A DNA stretch of 64,000 nucleotides, taken from NCBI RefSeq assembly GCF_002904295.1, contig NZ_PPHG01000052.1, forward strand, positions 72,513-136,512. The letters run 5' to 3'. The notes beneath the pieces were generated by a model. It did no database searches and was not told the origin of the DNA. It was given only the letters and a program-made list of their open reading frames with translations. Source of the DNA: Amycolatopsis sp. CA-128772 (GTDB lineage Bacteria > Actinomycetota > Actinomycetes > Mycobacteriales > Pseudonocardiaceae). This document shows positions 40,553 to 49,156 of this stretch, in pieces (within the stretch, counting starts at the first letter, position 1; every line of letters starts with the position of its first letter). The translations under genes and the position numbers were made by a program.

Positions 40553-43242
40553 CCTTCGAGGCTCTTCAGCGTCCCGGCGAGGTCGGCGCGGGAGCTCACG
40601 CCCAGCTTGGGGAAGATCCGGTGCAGGTGGGTGCCGACGGTCCGGTGCGAAAGGTACAGCCGCTGCCCGATCTCCCGGTTCGTCAGCCCTTCCGCGGCCA
40701 GCTGCGCGATGCTCAGCTCGTGCGGGGTGAGCTTGTCGCGGGCGTCCGGGCCGCGGTTCGGGCTCGACTCGCCCGCGCTGCGCAGCTCGCGGCGGGCCCG
40801 CTCGGCCCAGGCCGTCATGCCCAGCGCGTCGAAGGTCTTGCGGGCGGTGCGCAGGTGCGTCCGCGATTCGACGACCCGCCGCTGCCGCCGCAGCCACTCG
40901 CCGAACGCGAGGTGGACGCGGCCGCGTTCGGCGGGCCAGCCGGCGAGGTCCGCGTGCAGGGCTTCGGCGAACAGCTCGTCGCTCGGGTCGAGCACGGCCC
41001 GCGCGTACCGCAGGCCGATGCGCAGCGCGGGCGACGGCGTGTCCGGGCGGTCCAGTTCGGCGAGGATGTCCCGCAGTTCCCCGGTCCGCCCGGCCCGGAC
41101 CGCGGCCTCGGTGAGTTCCGCGACGAAGTACGCGCGCAACGCCAGCTGGTAGGCGGGGTCGGCCGGGTCGAGCAGCCGGCGCAGGTCGGCGAAGGCGTCC
41201 TCGAACCGGCCTTCGCCGAGGCCGGTCAGCCCGCGGGTGAGCTGGACGGTGGCCAGCACCGGCCGGGCGCCGGCGGCGAGCCCGGCGCGTTCGGCCTCGT
41301 CGGCGAGGGTTTTCGCCTGCTTGTGGTCGCCGCGCAGGGCGGCGATTTCGGCTTGCACCGCGGTGGCGAGCCCGGCCATGAACGGCTGGCCGGTCTCGCG
41401 GGCGAACCGGACGGCTTCCGCGGCGGCGGGCACCGCGCCGGCGAGGTCGCCGAGCCGCACGCGGCTCCACGCCAGGACGGCCAGCGCCCGCGGCAGCAGC
41501 CCGAGCCGGCCCTGGGCCCGCAGCCCGGGCGCCGCGGCGGCGGAGAACCGGGCGGCGAGGTCGAAGGCGCCGACCTGCAGGGCGGCGCTGCCCAGGTACC
41601 GGTCGACCTCGGGGTCGGCGCCGGTCCGGGCGACCAGCTCGCGAAGGTGCCCGAGGACGGCCGCCCCGCGTTCGAAGGGGGCGACGTACGCGGTGACGGC
41701 GACGATCCGCGGGTCGCCGTCCGGGACGGGCAGCCGATCGGCGACTTCCAGCAGGTCTTTCCTCGCTTGTGTGCCGGGTTCGGTCCAGAAGCAGCGCATG
41801 GCGGCGCTCCAGAGGATCCGCAGGGCGGCGTCGTGCTGCCCGTCGGCGGCGACGGAGGCGGCGGTCCGGGCCAGTTCGGCGACGCGGGCGGGATCTTCGC
41901 GGACGCCGTCTTCGAACTCGCTGAGCAGCCGCCCGGCGGTGGCCCGCCGCCGCGGATCGGCGGGATCGGCGGCGCGCACGAGCCGCTCGGCGGTTTCGCG
42001 CCGCCCGGACTCGACGGCCAGTTCGGCGGCCAGCAGCAGCCGGTCGGTCCGGGCTCCGGCATCGGGACTCAGCCGGGCGGCCTGTTCGAGCGCGGCGACG
42101 GCGGCGGCCGCCCCACCGCGGTAGCGGGCGCGTTCGGCGGCGCGCTCGAGTTCCGCGGCCACGGCCTCGTCGGGCCCGGCGGTGGCGGCGGCCTGGTGCC
42201 AGGCGCGCCGATCGGGCTGGTCGCGCAGGGCTTCGACGAGGGCGAGGTGCGCGTTCCGCCGGTCGAGCGGGGTCGCGGAGGCGGGAATGGCGGACCGCAT
42301 GAGGGGGTGCCGGAAGGTGACAGCCCCGGCGGAGAGCTCGACCAGCCGAGCCTCGACGGCGGGCGCGAGACTTTCCGGCTCGACGACCGTCTCCAGCAGG
42401 GCACCCGTCGCCGCCAGGGTCTCCGTCACCGAGGTCGTCTCGTTCAGCGCCGCCACCAGCAGTGCCGTCCGGGTCACCTCGGGCAGCAGCGCCACCCGGC
42501 CCGTGAACGTCCGCTCCAGCCGCTCCGTCAGCGGCAGCACCGGGTCCACGCCGTCGAGGTCCGCCACCGCCGCGGGCAGCTCCGTCAACGCCAGCGGGAG
42601 CCCCGCCGCCTCCGCCAGCAGCCTCGTCCGGACCGCCGGCGCCAGCCGGGGCGCGACCGCATCCAGCAGCGCGGCCGCCGCGTCCGGCGGGAGGCGGTCC
42701 AGCACCATCGACGCGAGACCCGCGTCGGCCAGCGGGGACTCGAACCCCTCACGCAGGGTCGCGACCAGGACGATCGGCTCGGTCTCGATCCGCCGGGCCA
42801 CGAACGCCAGTACGTCCGCGCTCGCCCGGTCCAGCCAGTGCGCGTCCTCCGCCACCAGCAGCAGGGGCCTGGCCGCCGCCACGTCGGCCAGCAGGGTCAG
42901 CGCCGCCAGCCCGACCAGGTACGGGCCCGGCTCGGCCCCCGAGGCCAGGCCCAGCGCCGTCCGCAGGGCGTCGCGCTGCGGTCCGGGGAGCTCCGCCACC
43001 CCCGCCCGGACCGGGTACAGCAGCTGGTGCAGCCCGGCGTAGGGCAGGTTCCGCTCCGCCTCGGCGCCGGTCGTGCGCAGCACCCGCAGCCCCGCCACCG
43101 AAGCCGCCTCGGCCGCCGAAGCCACCAGCGCGGACTTGCCGATGCCCGCCTCGCCGCGGATGACGACGCCGCTGCGGTCCTCCGGGCCGTCGACGAGCTC
43201 GCCCAGCTCCTTCAGCTCGGTGTCCCGCCCGCTCAGCGCCAT
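40549..43242 (-). CDS. LAL-type LuxR-family transcriptional regulator
   Basis: An 897-residue large ATP-binding regulator. The N-terminal STAND-type ATPase has Walker A RGEAGIGKSALVASA and Walker B LLLVAEDAHWLD. A long helical-repeat middle region (about 330-820) of TPR character follows. The C-terminal LuxR helix-turn-helix reads LTPHELSIAQLAAEGLTNRE, IGQRLYLSHRTVGTHLHRIF. ATP- and inducer-dependent oligomerisation activates target promoters (MalT-like). ATG 43242 (MALSGRDTEL) has AAGG upstream. Both flanking genes, the exported hydrolase and the tannase-like esterase, carry the same 34-bp promoter element and are its likely targets. Confidence 0.9.
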   Translation of the reverse strand: MALSGRDTELKELGELVDGPEDRSGVVIRGEAGIGKSALVASAAEAASVAGLRVLRTTGAEAERNLPYAGLHQLLYPVRAGVAELPGPQRDALRTALGLASGAEPGPYLVGLAALTLLADVAAARPLLLVAEDAHWLDRASADVLAFVARRIETEPIVLVATLREGFESPLADAGLASMVLDRLPPDAAAALLDAVAPRLAPAVRTRLLAEAAGLPLALTELPAAVADLDGVDPVLPLTERLERTFTGRVALLPEVTRTALLVAALNETTSVTETLAATGALLETVVEPESLAPAVEARLVELSAGAVTFRHPLMRSAIPASATPLDRRNAHLALVEALRDQPDRRAWHQAAATAGPDEAVAAELERAAERARYRGGAAAAVAALEQAARLSPDAGARTDRLLLAAELAVESGRRETAERLVRAADPADPRRRATAGRLLSEFEDGVREDPARVAELARTAASVAADGQHDAALRILWSAAMRCFWTEPGTQARKDLLEVADRLPVPDGDPRIVAVTAYVAPFERGAAVLGHLRELVARTGADPEVDRYLGSAALQVGAFDLAARFSAAAAPGLRAQGRLGLLPRALAVLAWSRVRLGDLAGAVPAAAEAVRFARETGQPFMAGLATAVQAEIAALRGDHKQAKTLADEAERAGLAAGARPVLATVQLTRGLTGLGEGRFEDAFADLRRLLDPADPAYQLALRAYFVAELTEAAVRAGRTGELRDILAELDRPDTPSPALRIGLRYARAVLDPSDELFAEALHADLAGWPAERGRVHLAFGEWLRRQRRVVESRTHLRTARKTFDALGMTAWAERARRELRSAGESSPNRGPDARDKLTPHELSIAQLAAEGLTNREIGQRLYLSHRTVGTHLHRIFPKLGVSSRADLAGTLKSLEG

Positions 43243-43285
43243 GGAAACGACCTTACCCAACACTGTTTCCGCAGCTCACGGCCCA

Positions 43286-43319
43286 GTGACGTACACCGGC
43301 AGCGTCATCCGACGGGCGC
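43286..43319 (+). promoter_or_regulatory. 34-bp shared element, tannase promoter copy
   Basis: Begins GTGACGTACACCGGC and matches the copy at 40519-40552 at 32 of 34 positions in the same orientation relative to the downstream gene. It lies 58 bp before the tannase start and 43 bp behind the divergent LAL gene start, so it may also affect the regulator itself. Confidence 0.75.
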
Positions 43320-43377
43320 CGGGCCGCGGGCGCCGCCCCTACGGTTCCCCCGCCATGTCCAGCGACCGGAGAGACCG

Positions 43378-44880
43378 ATGAAACGCCTCCTTCTCGCCGC
43401 CGCCGTGCCGCTCCTGCTGACCACCGTCACGCAGCCGGCCGCCTCGGCAGCAACCCCCACCCCGTGCGCCGCCGTCGCGGTGCCCGCCCCGCCCGGCGCG
43501 CACCTCGAATCGGTGCAGGCCACGCTCCAGCCGTCGTACTGCCTGATCACCGTCACGCTCACCCACACCGGCAAGGACCACGTCAAGGTCGCCGTGGCCC
43601 TGCCCGACACCGGGTGGAACGGCCGGCTCCAAGCGCTCGGCGGCAGCGCCTACGCCGCCGGCAACTTCGACGCGCTCCCCGCGGCGGTCAAGGACGGCTA
43701 CGCGGCCGTGACGACCGACGCGGGCGTCTCCCGGGACGGCCTCGACACGTCCTGGGCGCTCAAGGACGGCCACGTCGACCAGACCCTGCTGACCAACTTC
43801 GCCACCCGGTCGGTGCACGAAGAAGCCGTCCTCGGCAAGGCCGTCACGCAGCGGTACTACCAGCGCCCGATTTCCTACTCCTACTGGACCGGCTGCTCGA
43901 CCGGCGGCCGCCAGGGCTACTCCGAGGCGCAGAAGTACCCGCAGGACTTCGACGGCGTCCTGGCCAACGCCCCCGCCGTCGACTGGACGCAGTTCGCGGT
44001 CGCCACGCTGTGGCCGCAGGTCGTCATGAACCAGAGCCACGACTTCCCCAGCCCCTGCGTCCTCACGGCGTTCCGCCAGGCCGCGGTCCAGGCGTGCGAC
44101 GCGCGGGACGGCGTCGCCAACGGGATCGTCGACCGGCCCGACGAATGCGGCTACGACCCGCGCAGCCTCGTCGGGACGAAGCTGGTCTGCGACGGCCACG
44201 AGGTCACCGTGACGGCCGCGGACGCCGAGGTCGTGCGCAAGATCTGGGCCGGCCCGACCGACGAGCGCGGCCGCAAGCTGTGGTCCGGGCTGCCGAAGGG
44301 CGCGGACTTCACCTGGCTGGCCGGCACCCAACCCGGCCCCGACGGCACGCTCATCGCGCCGGGCTTCCCGGTCGCGGTGAAGTGGGTGCAGTCGTTCCTG
44401 GAGAAGCAGGCGGACTTCGACACCTCGAAGCTCACCTACGCGCAGTTCACGAGCCTGTTCCGCCAGTCGGTGCGGGAGTACGACGACGTCATCGGCACGT
44501 CCGACCCGGACCTCTCGGCGTTCCGCCGCGCCGGCGGCAAGCTGATCACCTTCGTCGGCGCGAACGACCAGCTGATCCCGCCGGGCGGCACGCTTTCCTA
44601 CCGCACGCAGGTGGAGCGCACGATGGGTGGCCCGCAGCGGGTCAACGACTTCTACCGGCTGTTCCTCGCCCCGGGTGTCGAGCACTGCTTCGGCGGTGGC
44701 GGCCCGGAGCCGACGAACGCACTGGGCGCCCTGGTCGACTGGGTCGAGCACGGCAAGGCGCCGGCCACCCTGGCGGCGGCGTCCGCGGACGGCAAAACGC
44801 GCGACCTGTGCCCGCTCCCGCGGGTTTCGCGCTACACCGGCGGCGACCCGGCCACGGCGTCGAGCTACCGCTGCCGCTAG
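43378..44880 (+). CDS. secreted tannase/feruloyl esterase family protein
   Basis: A 500-residue secreted esterase. Signal peptide MKRLLLAAAVPLLLTTVTQP. The catalytic motif is YWTGCSTGGRQGYSEAQ with adjacent Cys173-Ser174. Asp is in GANDQLIPPGG and the His-Cys pair is in APGVEHCFGGGG. The Cys beside Ser and Cys beside His form the family's characteristic disulphide. A calcium-lid region of about 200 residues carries paired cysteines. These enzymes release gallic or ferulic/hydroxycinnamic acids from tannins and plant cell walls. GGAGAG precedes the ATG. A 34-bp element of the adjacent LAL regulator lies upstream. Confidence 0.9.
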   Translation: MKRLLLAAAVPLLLTTVTQPAASAATPTPCAAVAVPAPPGAHLESVQATLQPSYCLITVTLTHTGKDHVKVAVALPDTGWNGRLQALGGSAYAAGNFDALPAAVKDGYAAVTTDAGVSRDGLDTSWALKDGHVDQTLLTNFATRSVHEEAVLGKAVTQRYYQRPISYSYWTGCSTGGRQGYSEAQKYPQDFDGVLANAPAVDWTQFAVATLWPQVVMNQSHDFPSPCVLTAFRQAAVQACDARDGVANGIVDRPDECGYDPRSLVGTKLVCDGHEVTVTAADAEVVRKIWAGPTDERGRKLWSGLPKGADFTWLAGTQPGPDGTLIAPGFPVAVKWVQSFLEKQADFDTSKLTYAQFTSLFRQSVREYDDVIGTSDPDLSAFRRAGGKLITFVGANDQLIPPGGTLSYRTQVERTMGGPQRVNDFYRLFLAPGVEHCFGGGGPEPTNALGALVDWVEHGKAPATLAAASADGKTRDLCPLPRVSRYTGGDPATASSYRCR

Positions 44881-44886
44881 GCCCCG

Positions 44887-44919
44887 GTCCGCGAGCGCCC
44901 TCCCGAGGCGCTCGCGGAC
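44887..44919 (+). terminator. hairpin terminator after the tannase gene
   Basis: Perfect 13-bp arms (GTCCGCGAGCGCC and complement) with a 7-nt loop begin six bases after the tannase stop. There is no T-run. It separates the tannase from the co-oriented aldo-keto reductase. Confidence 0.75.
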
Positions 44920-44959
44920 TGGACTTGCGGGTCCAAAATTCGCTCGGCACGCTGAGGTC

Positions 44960-46024
44960 ATGGCACTCGACCAGTACTACCTCCTCGGCCGCTCCGGGCT
45001 GCGCGTCAGCCGGCTCGCCCTCGGCACCATGAACTTCGGCACCGGCGGTTTCCACGCCGCCTACGGGAAAAGCGAAGCCGAAGCCCGCCCGATCTTCCGG
45101 AAGTACCTCGACGAGGGCGGCAACTTCGTCGACACCGCGGACTTCTACACCGCAGGCGAGAGCGAGACGATCCTCGGCAAGCTCATCGCCGAGACGGGCT
45201 CCCGCGACCGGCTCGTGCTCACCACCAAGTTCACCAACAGCGTCGACCCCGCCGATCCCAACGCGGGCGGCAACGGGCGCAAGCACATGATCCGCGCCCT
45301 CGAAGCGTCCCTGCGGCGCCTCGGCACCGACCACGTCGACGTCTTCCTGCTGCACACCTGGGACCGGATCACGCCGGTCGAAGAGGTCGTGCGCACGTTC
45401 GACGACCTCGTCCGCGCGGGCAAGATCCGCTACCCCGGCCTGTCCGACGTCCCGAGCTGGTACGCGGCCCGCGCGCAGACCCTCACCGAGGCGCACGCGC
45501 TGGCGCCGATGGTCACCCTGCAGCTGCCGTATTCGCTGGTGCAGCGGGAAATCGAGACCGAGCACGTCCCCATGGGCCAGGCCCTCGGCCTCGGCGTCAC
45601 GGCCTGGAGCCCCCTGGCGGGCGGCTTCCTGACCGGCAAGTACCGCGACGGCGGCGGGGGCCGGCTCAGCGACGCCCCGACCTGGACCGACCGCGAACGG
45701 CAGCTGCTCAAGCCCCTGGAGGAGGTCGCCGGCACGCTCGGCGTGACGATGGCCCAGGTGGCGGTCAACTGGGTGGCCACCCAGCCGGGCATCGCGGCGG
45801 CGATCGTCGGCGCCAGCAGCGCGGACCAGCTCGGGAAGAGCATGGCCGCGCTGGACTTCGAGCTCCCGGCCGAGCTGCGCACCCTGCTCGACGAGGCGAG
45901 CGCGGTCCCGCCGGCTTCGGTGTACCGGATGTTCACCCCGGCCTACCAGAACTGGATCGTCAGCCCGGGCCTGAAGATCGGCGACAAGCCGGCGGGGTAC
46001 GCGCCCGCGGTGCGGAACTGGTAG
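44960..46024 (+). CDS. aldo/keto reductase
   Basis: A 354-residue NADP-dependent aldo/keto reductase with a TIM barrel. The N-terminal barrel strand is LGRSGLRVSRLALGTMNFG. Catalytic Asp/Tyr are in FVDTADFYTAGESE, Lys in LVLTTKFTNSV and His in VFLLHTWDRITP. The C-terminal cofactor region is IVGASSADQLGKSMAAL. It belongs to the YajO/AKR11-12-like group. The substrate is unknown. The ATG has GAGG four bases upstream. The stop abuts the convergent amidohydrolase stop. Confidence 0.88.
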   Translation: MALDQYYLLGRSGLRVSRLALGTMNFGTGGFHAAYGKSEAEARPIFRKYLDEGGNFVDTADFYTAGESETILGKLIAETGSRDRLVLTTKFTNSVDPADPNAGGNGRKHMIRALEASLRRLGTDHVDVFLLHTWDRITPVEEVVRTFDDLVRAGKIRYPGLSDVPSWYAARAQTLTEAHALAPMVTLQLPYSLVQREIETEHVPMGQALGLGVTAWSPLAGGFLTGKYRDGGGGRLSDAPTWTDRERQLLKPLEEVAGTLGVTMAQVAVNWVATQPGIAAAIVGASSADQLGKSMAALDFELPAELRTLLDEASAVPPASVYRMFTPAYQNWIVSPGLKIGDKPAGYAPAVRNW

Positions 46025-47233
46025 TCAGCCGGAGACCACCTCGCCACCCTGGACGACGTGGCGGAACTTCCCCGGCTCGGCCAGGACGCCGATGTCCGCC
46101 AGCGGATCGCCGTCCACCACCAGCAGGTCCGCGTGCGCGCCCACGGCCAGGGTGCCGATCTCGCCGGTGAGGTCCAGCAGCTCCGCCGCCGTCGACGTCG
46201 CCGAGCGGAGCACCTCCAGCGGGGACTGGACTTCGCCGCGCAGGCGGAACTCGTGGTTCTGGTGCCGGTGCATGCCGCCGAGCAGGTCCGTGCCGTAGAC
46301 CAGCTTGACGCCGCCGCGGGCCGCGCGGTCCAGGGCCGCCAAGCCCGCCCCCAGGACCTCGTCGACCTTGCGCCAGCTGGATTCCGGCAGGCCGTGCTCG
46401 CGGCCTTCCTCCTTCAGGGCCCAGTACGTGACGAGGGTCGGCACCAGGAACGCGTCGTGCTCCCGGAACAGCTCGACGCTGCGGTCATCGAGGAGGTTGC
46501 CGTGTTCGATCGACCGGACGCCCACCTCCAGCGCCCGGTTGACGGCGCGGGCGGTGTAGGCGTGCGCGGCGACGTACCGGTTGGCCGCCTCGGCCTCCTC
46601 GACGATCGCCCGCAGTTCTCCGGCCGAGTACTGCGTCGAGTCGATGCGGTCGGTCGGGGACGCCACGCCGCCGGAGGCCATCACCTTGATGTGGTGGGCG
46701 CCCTTGCGGAGCTCGTCGCGGGCCGCGGCGCGAACGGCGTCCACGCCGTCGGCCACCCGGCCGAGTCCGGCGCAGCACGGGTGGTCGTCCTTCACCTGAG
46801 TGCCGCGGGTGCGGCTGTCGCCGTGGCCGCCGGTCTGGCTCAGCGCGCGGCCGCAGAACAGCAGGCGCGGGCCGCGGAAGAGCCCCTCCGCCTGGGCGTC
46901 GGCCAGGCCGTAGTCGGCACCGGAGGCGTCCCGGACCGTGGTGAACCCGCGGTCGAGCATCCGGCTCATCGTGCGGGCGGCGTGCGCGGCCACGTAGGAC
47001 GGGGACGACGACGGCAGCGAGCCCAGGTCCGCGGTCGACGCCGTGACGTGCACGTGCGCGTCGACCAGGCCGGGCAGCACGACCGCGCCCCGCACGTCCA
47101 GCGCCGGCCCGTCGCCCGCGCTCAGGCCGGGTCCCACCTCGGCGATCCGGCCGTCCGCGCACCGGAGGTCGCCCTCGGTGTATTCGCCGGAAAGCGGGTC
47201 GAGCAGGCGGGCGTTGCGCAGCAGCAGGTTCAC
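46025..47233 (-). CDS. amidohydrolase (imidazolonepropionase/prolidase-like)
   Basis: A 402-residue metal-dependent hydrolase of the amidohydrolase superfamily. Metal ligands are the His pair in GLVDAHVHVTAS, then KVMASGGVASPTD (the Lys/Gly strand), His in YVAAHAYTARA, His in SIEHGNLL and Asp in YGTDLLGG. A beta-sandwich made of both termini (LLLRNARLLDPLSGEY; LAVGAHADLLVVDGDPLADI) is typical. Relatives include Xaa-Pro/Xaa-Arg dipeptidases and imidazolonepropionase-like enzymes. The GTG start overlaps the GAF gene TGA, and GGAGGA precedes it. It is the third gene of a GAF/MFS operon, so it probably acts on an imported amide or dipeptide. Confidence 0.87.
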   Translation of the reverse strand: MNLLLRNARLLDPLSGEYTEGDLRCADGRIAEVGPGLSAGDGPALDVRGAVVLPGLVDAHVHVTASTADLGSLPSSSPSYVAAHAARTMSRMLDRGFTTVRDASGADYGLADAQAEGLFRGPRLLFCGRALSQTGGHGDSRTRGTQVKDDHPCCAGLGRVADGVDAVRAAARDELRKGAHHIKVMASGGVASPTDRIDSTQYSAGELRAIVEEAEAANRYVAAHAYTARAVNRALEVGVRSIEHGNLLDDRSVELFREHDAFLVPTLVTYWALKEEGREHGLPESSWRKVDEVLGAGLAALDRAARGGVKLVYGTDLLGGMHRHQNHEFRLRGEVQSPLEVLRSATSTAAELLDLTGEIGTLAVGAHADLLVVDGDPLADIGVLAEPGKFRHVVQGGEVVSG

Positions 47234-47652
47234 TGTTCCTCCTTGAGCGCCGGCACGGCCAGCGGGGCGAGAAGTTCGGCCCTACGCACGGAATCCTCGT
47301 CGTAGGCGCCTTCCGCGTCGAGGATGTTGAGCACCCCGAGCGTCCGGCCGTCCGCGACGACGGGCACGTTGATGATCGAGCCGCAGCCGAGGGATCCGAT
47401 CAGCTCGTGGTCGGCGAAAATCTCCCGCACCGCGGCGCGATCAGGGCCGAAGTACGGCTCCTGCGCGGTGACGCACTTCTCGAGCCAGCCCGCCGCGACC
47501 TCGACGGTCTTCTCGCCGCCCACCGGGTATTCGGCCGGGTGACTGCTGTGCACGCGGCGCAGTGCCCGGCGTTCCGGGATCCACGCGAGGACGGTGAACA
47601 ACCGCACGCCCAGCTCGGCGCGCACCCGTTCTTCCACAAGGGACAAACTCAC
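47230..47652 (-). CDS. GAF-domain protein
   Basis: A 140-residue stand-alone GAF domain. The pattern FTVLAWIPERRALRRVHSSHP, then EPYFGPDRAAVREIF, GSLGCGSIINVPVVADGRTL and GVLNILDAEGAYDEDSV is close to bacterial GAF proteins that bind small molecules in a pocket behind the conserved Cys/Gly. There is no output domain. It overlaps the transporter and amidohydrolase genes by four bases each. It may sense the substrate handled by this operon or act as a small enzyme; neither is shown. Confidence 0.82.
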   Translation of the reverse strand: MSLSLVEERVRAELGVRLFTVLAWIPERRALRRVHSSHPAEYPVGGEKTVEVAAGWLEKCVTAQEPYFGPDRAAVREIFADHELIGSLGCGSIINVPVVADGRTLGVLNILDAEGAYDEDSVRRAELLAPLAVPALKEEQ

Positions 47653-49040
47653 TTCGTCATCTCCTTCGCGGCCGCCACCGGGGCGCCGTGTTCGGTCAGT
47701 TCCTCCAGCGAACGGCCCGCGGTCGACAGGCCGAAGACGAGGACGCAGAGCACCCCGGCCGCCAGCACCGCCGTCGTCAGCCCGAAGACGCCGGCGAACC
47801 CGAGGCTCGCCGCGGACAGGCCGATGATCGTCGGCGCGAGGATGCTGCCGACCCGGCCGAACGCGCTGGACAGGCCGGTGCCGCTGGCCCGGATCCAGGT
47901 CGGGAACACCTCTGGCGTGTAGGAGTACACCCCGGCGTAGGTGCCGTTGAGGAAGAAGGACAGCACCGCCCCGGCGAGCGTGATCGACCACGGCGCGCTC
48001 GTCTGGCTCAGCCAGAACGCGCTCACCGCCGAGCCGGCCAGGTAGAGGGCGATGGTGTGCTTGCGGTCCAGCCGTTCGGACAGCCACGCGGCCGAGAAGT
48101 ACCCGGGCACCTGGGCCAGGTAGATGATGATCGAGAACTCGAAGCTCTTGGTCACCGTGATGCCGCGTTCGACGAGCAGCGTCGGGATCCACGAGAAGAA
48201 GCCGTAGTAAGAGAAGGTGATCACGAACCAGACGGTCCAGATCACCGCCGTCCGGCGCCGCATCGCCGGGCTCCACAGGAACTTCAGCGCGCTGAACAGG
48301 TTGACCTTCGGCGTCTCGGTCGCGGGCTGCGCGTCCGCGGGCGGCACCGGCGGCAGGACGGTGCCGGTGGCCTTCTCGACGTCGCGTTCCAGCTTCGCGA
48401 CGACGTTCTCGGCTTCGGCGACCCGGCCGTGGGCGAGCAGGAACCGCGGCGACTCGGGCAGCGACCGGCGCCACCACAGCAGCATCACGATCGGCAGCGC
48501 GGTGACCAGCTGCGCGACCCGCCAGCCCTCGGCGAAGGACGGCACGACGAACCGCCCGATCAGCGCGGCCGCGACGAAGCCGAAGGAGAAGAACCCGGCG
48601 AGCGCGCCGACGAACCAGCCGCGCCGCCTGGCCGGGACGAACTCGGACAGGAAGGGCGCGATGATCGCGCTTTCGGCGCCGGCGCCGGTCCCGGCCAGCA
48701 CGCGGGCGCCAAGGAAGACTTCGTAGTTCGGGGAGAAGGACGCGATGACGGAGAACACGGCGTAGAAGGCCAGCGCGTACATCATGACCTTCTTGCGGCC
48801 GATCCGGTCGCCGAGCAGGCCGGCGGCGATCGCGCCGAAGAGGAAGCCGAACGGCGTCGCCGAGCCGATCAGGCCGAGCTGGCCGTTGTCGAGGTGCCAG
48901 GCGGCCTTGGCGCTGGGCAGCAGGAACGCGACGACGGCCGAGTCCATGCCGTCGAAGGTGTAGCCGAGGCCGCCGATGAACAGCAGTTTGTGGTGGGGCC
49001 GGCTCAGCGGGAGCCGATCCAGTCGGGCCAGCAGCGTCAT
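47649..49040 (-). CDS. MFS transporter (sugar/aromatic acid porter type)
   Basis: A 463-residue permease with 12 membrane helices. The N-terminal helix is KLLFIGGLGYTFDGMDSAVV, whose FDGMD resembles aromatic-acid/H+ symporters. Motif A is GLLGDRIGRKKVMMYAL, and the PESPRFLLAHGR motif ends the first half, as in sugar porters. The central loop is rich in Pro/Ala. It imports an organic acid or related compound. GAAGG lies upstream of the ATG. Its gene leads the operon MFS, GAF, amidohydrolase, divergent from an RpiR regulator with an operator-like dyad between. Confidence 0.88.
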   Translation of the reverse strand: MTLLARLDRLPLSRPHHKLLFIGGLGYTFDGMDSAVVAFLLPSAKAAWHLDNGQLGLIGSATPFGFLFGAIAAGLLGDRIGRKKVMMYALAFYAVFSVIASFSPNYEVFLGARVLAGTGAGAESAIIAPFLSEFVPARRRGWFVGALAGFFSFGFVAAALIGRFVVPSFAEGWRVAQLVTALPIVMLLWWRRSLPESPRFLLAHGRVAEAENVVAKLERDVEKATGTVLPPVPPADAQPATETPKVNLFSALKFLWSPAMRRRTAVIWTVWFVITFSYYGFFSWIPTLLVERGITVTKSFEFSIIIYLAQVPGYFSAAWLSERLDRKHTIALYLAGSAVSAFWLSQTSAPWSITLAGAVLSFFLNGTYAGVYSYTPEVFPTWIRASGTGLSSAFGRVGSILAPTIIGLSAASLGFAGVFGLTTAVLAAGVLCVLVFGLSTAGRSLEELTEHGAPVAAAKEMTK

Positions 49041-49076
49041 GGGGAACGCCTTCCTTCGGGGAGTGCCGACAACATA

Positions 49077-49111
49077 AACTGCAGTTCGACAAAACTGCAA
49101 CGTTCGTTGCA
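49077..49111. promoter_or_regulatory. operator region of the RpiR/MFS divergent promoter
   Basis: AACTGCAGTT (49077-49086) is a perfect palindrome. TGCAAC-GTTC-GTTGCA (49096-49111) is a 6-bp-arm dyad in an AT-rich patch. The two sites share the core TGCA and lie between the divergent starts, the expected place for RpiR binding. Confidence 0.6.
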
Positions 49112-49156
49112 AAACTCGTTGGGTTACGGTTCAGGCAACTCGAGGGGAGGCCACTG

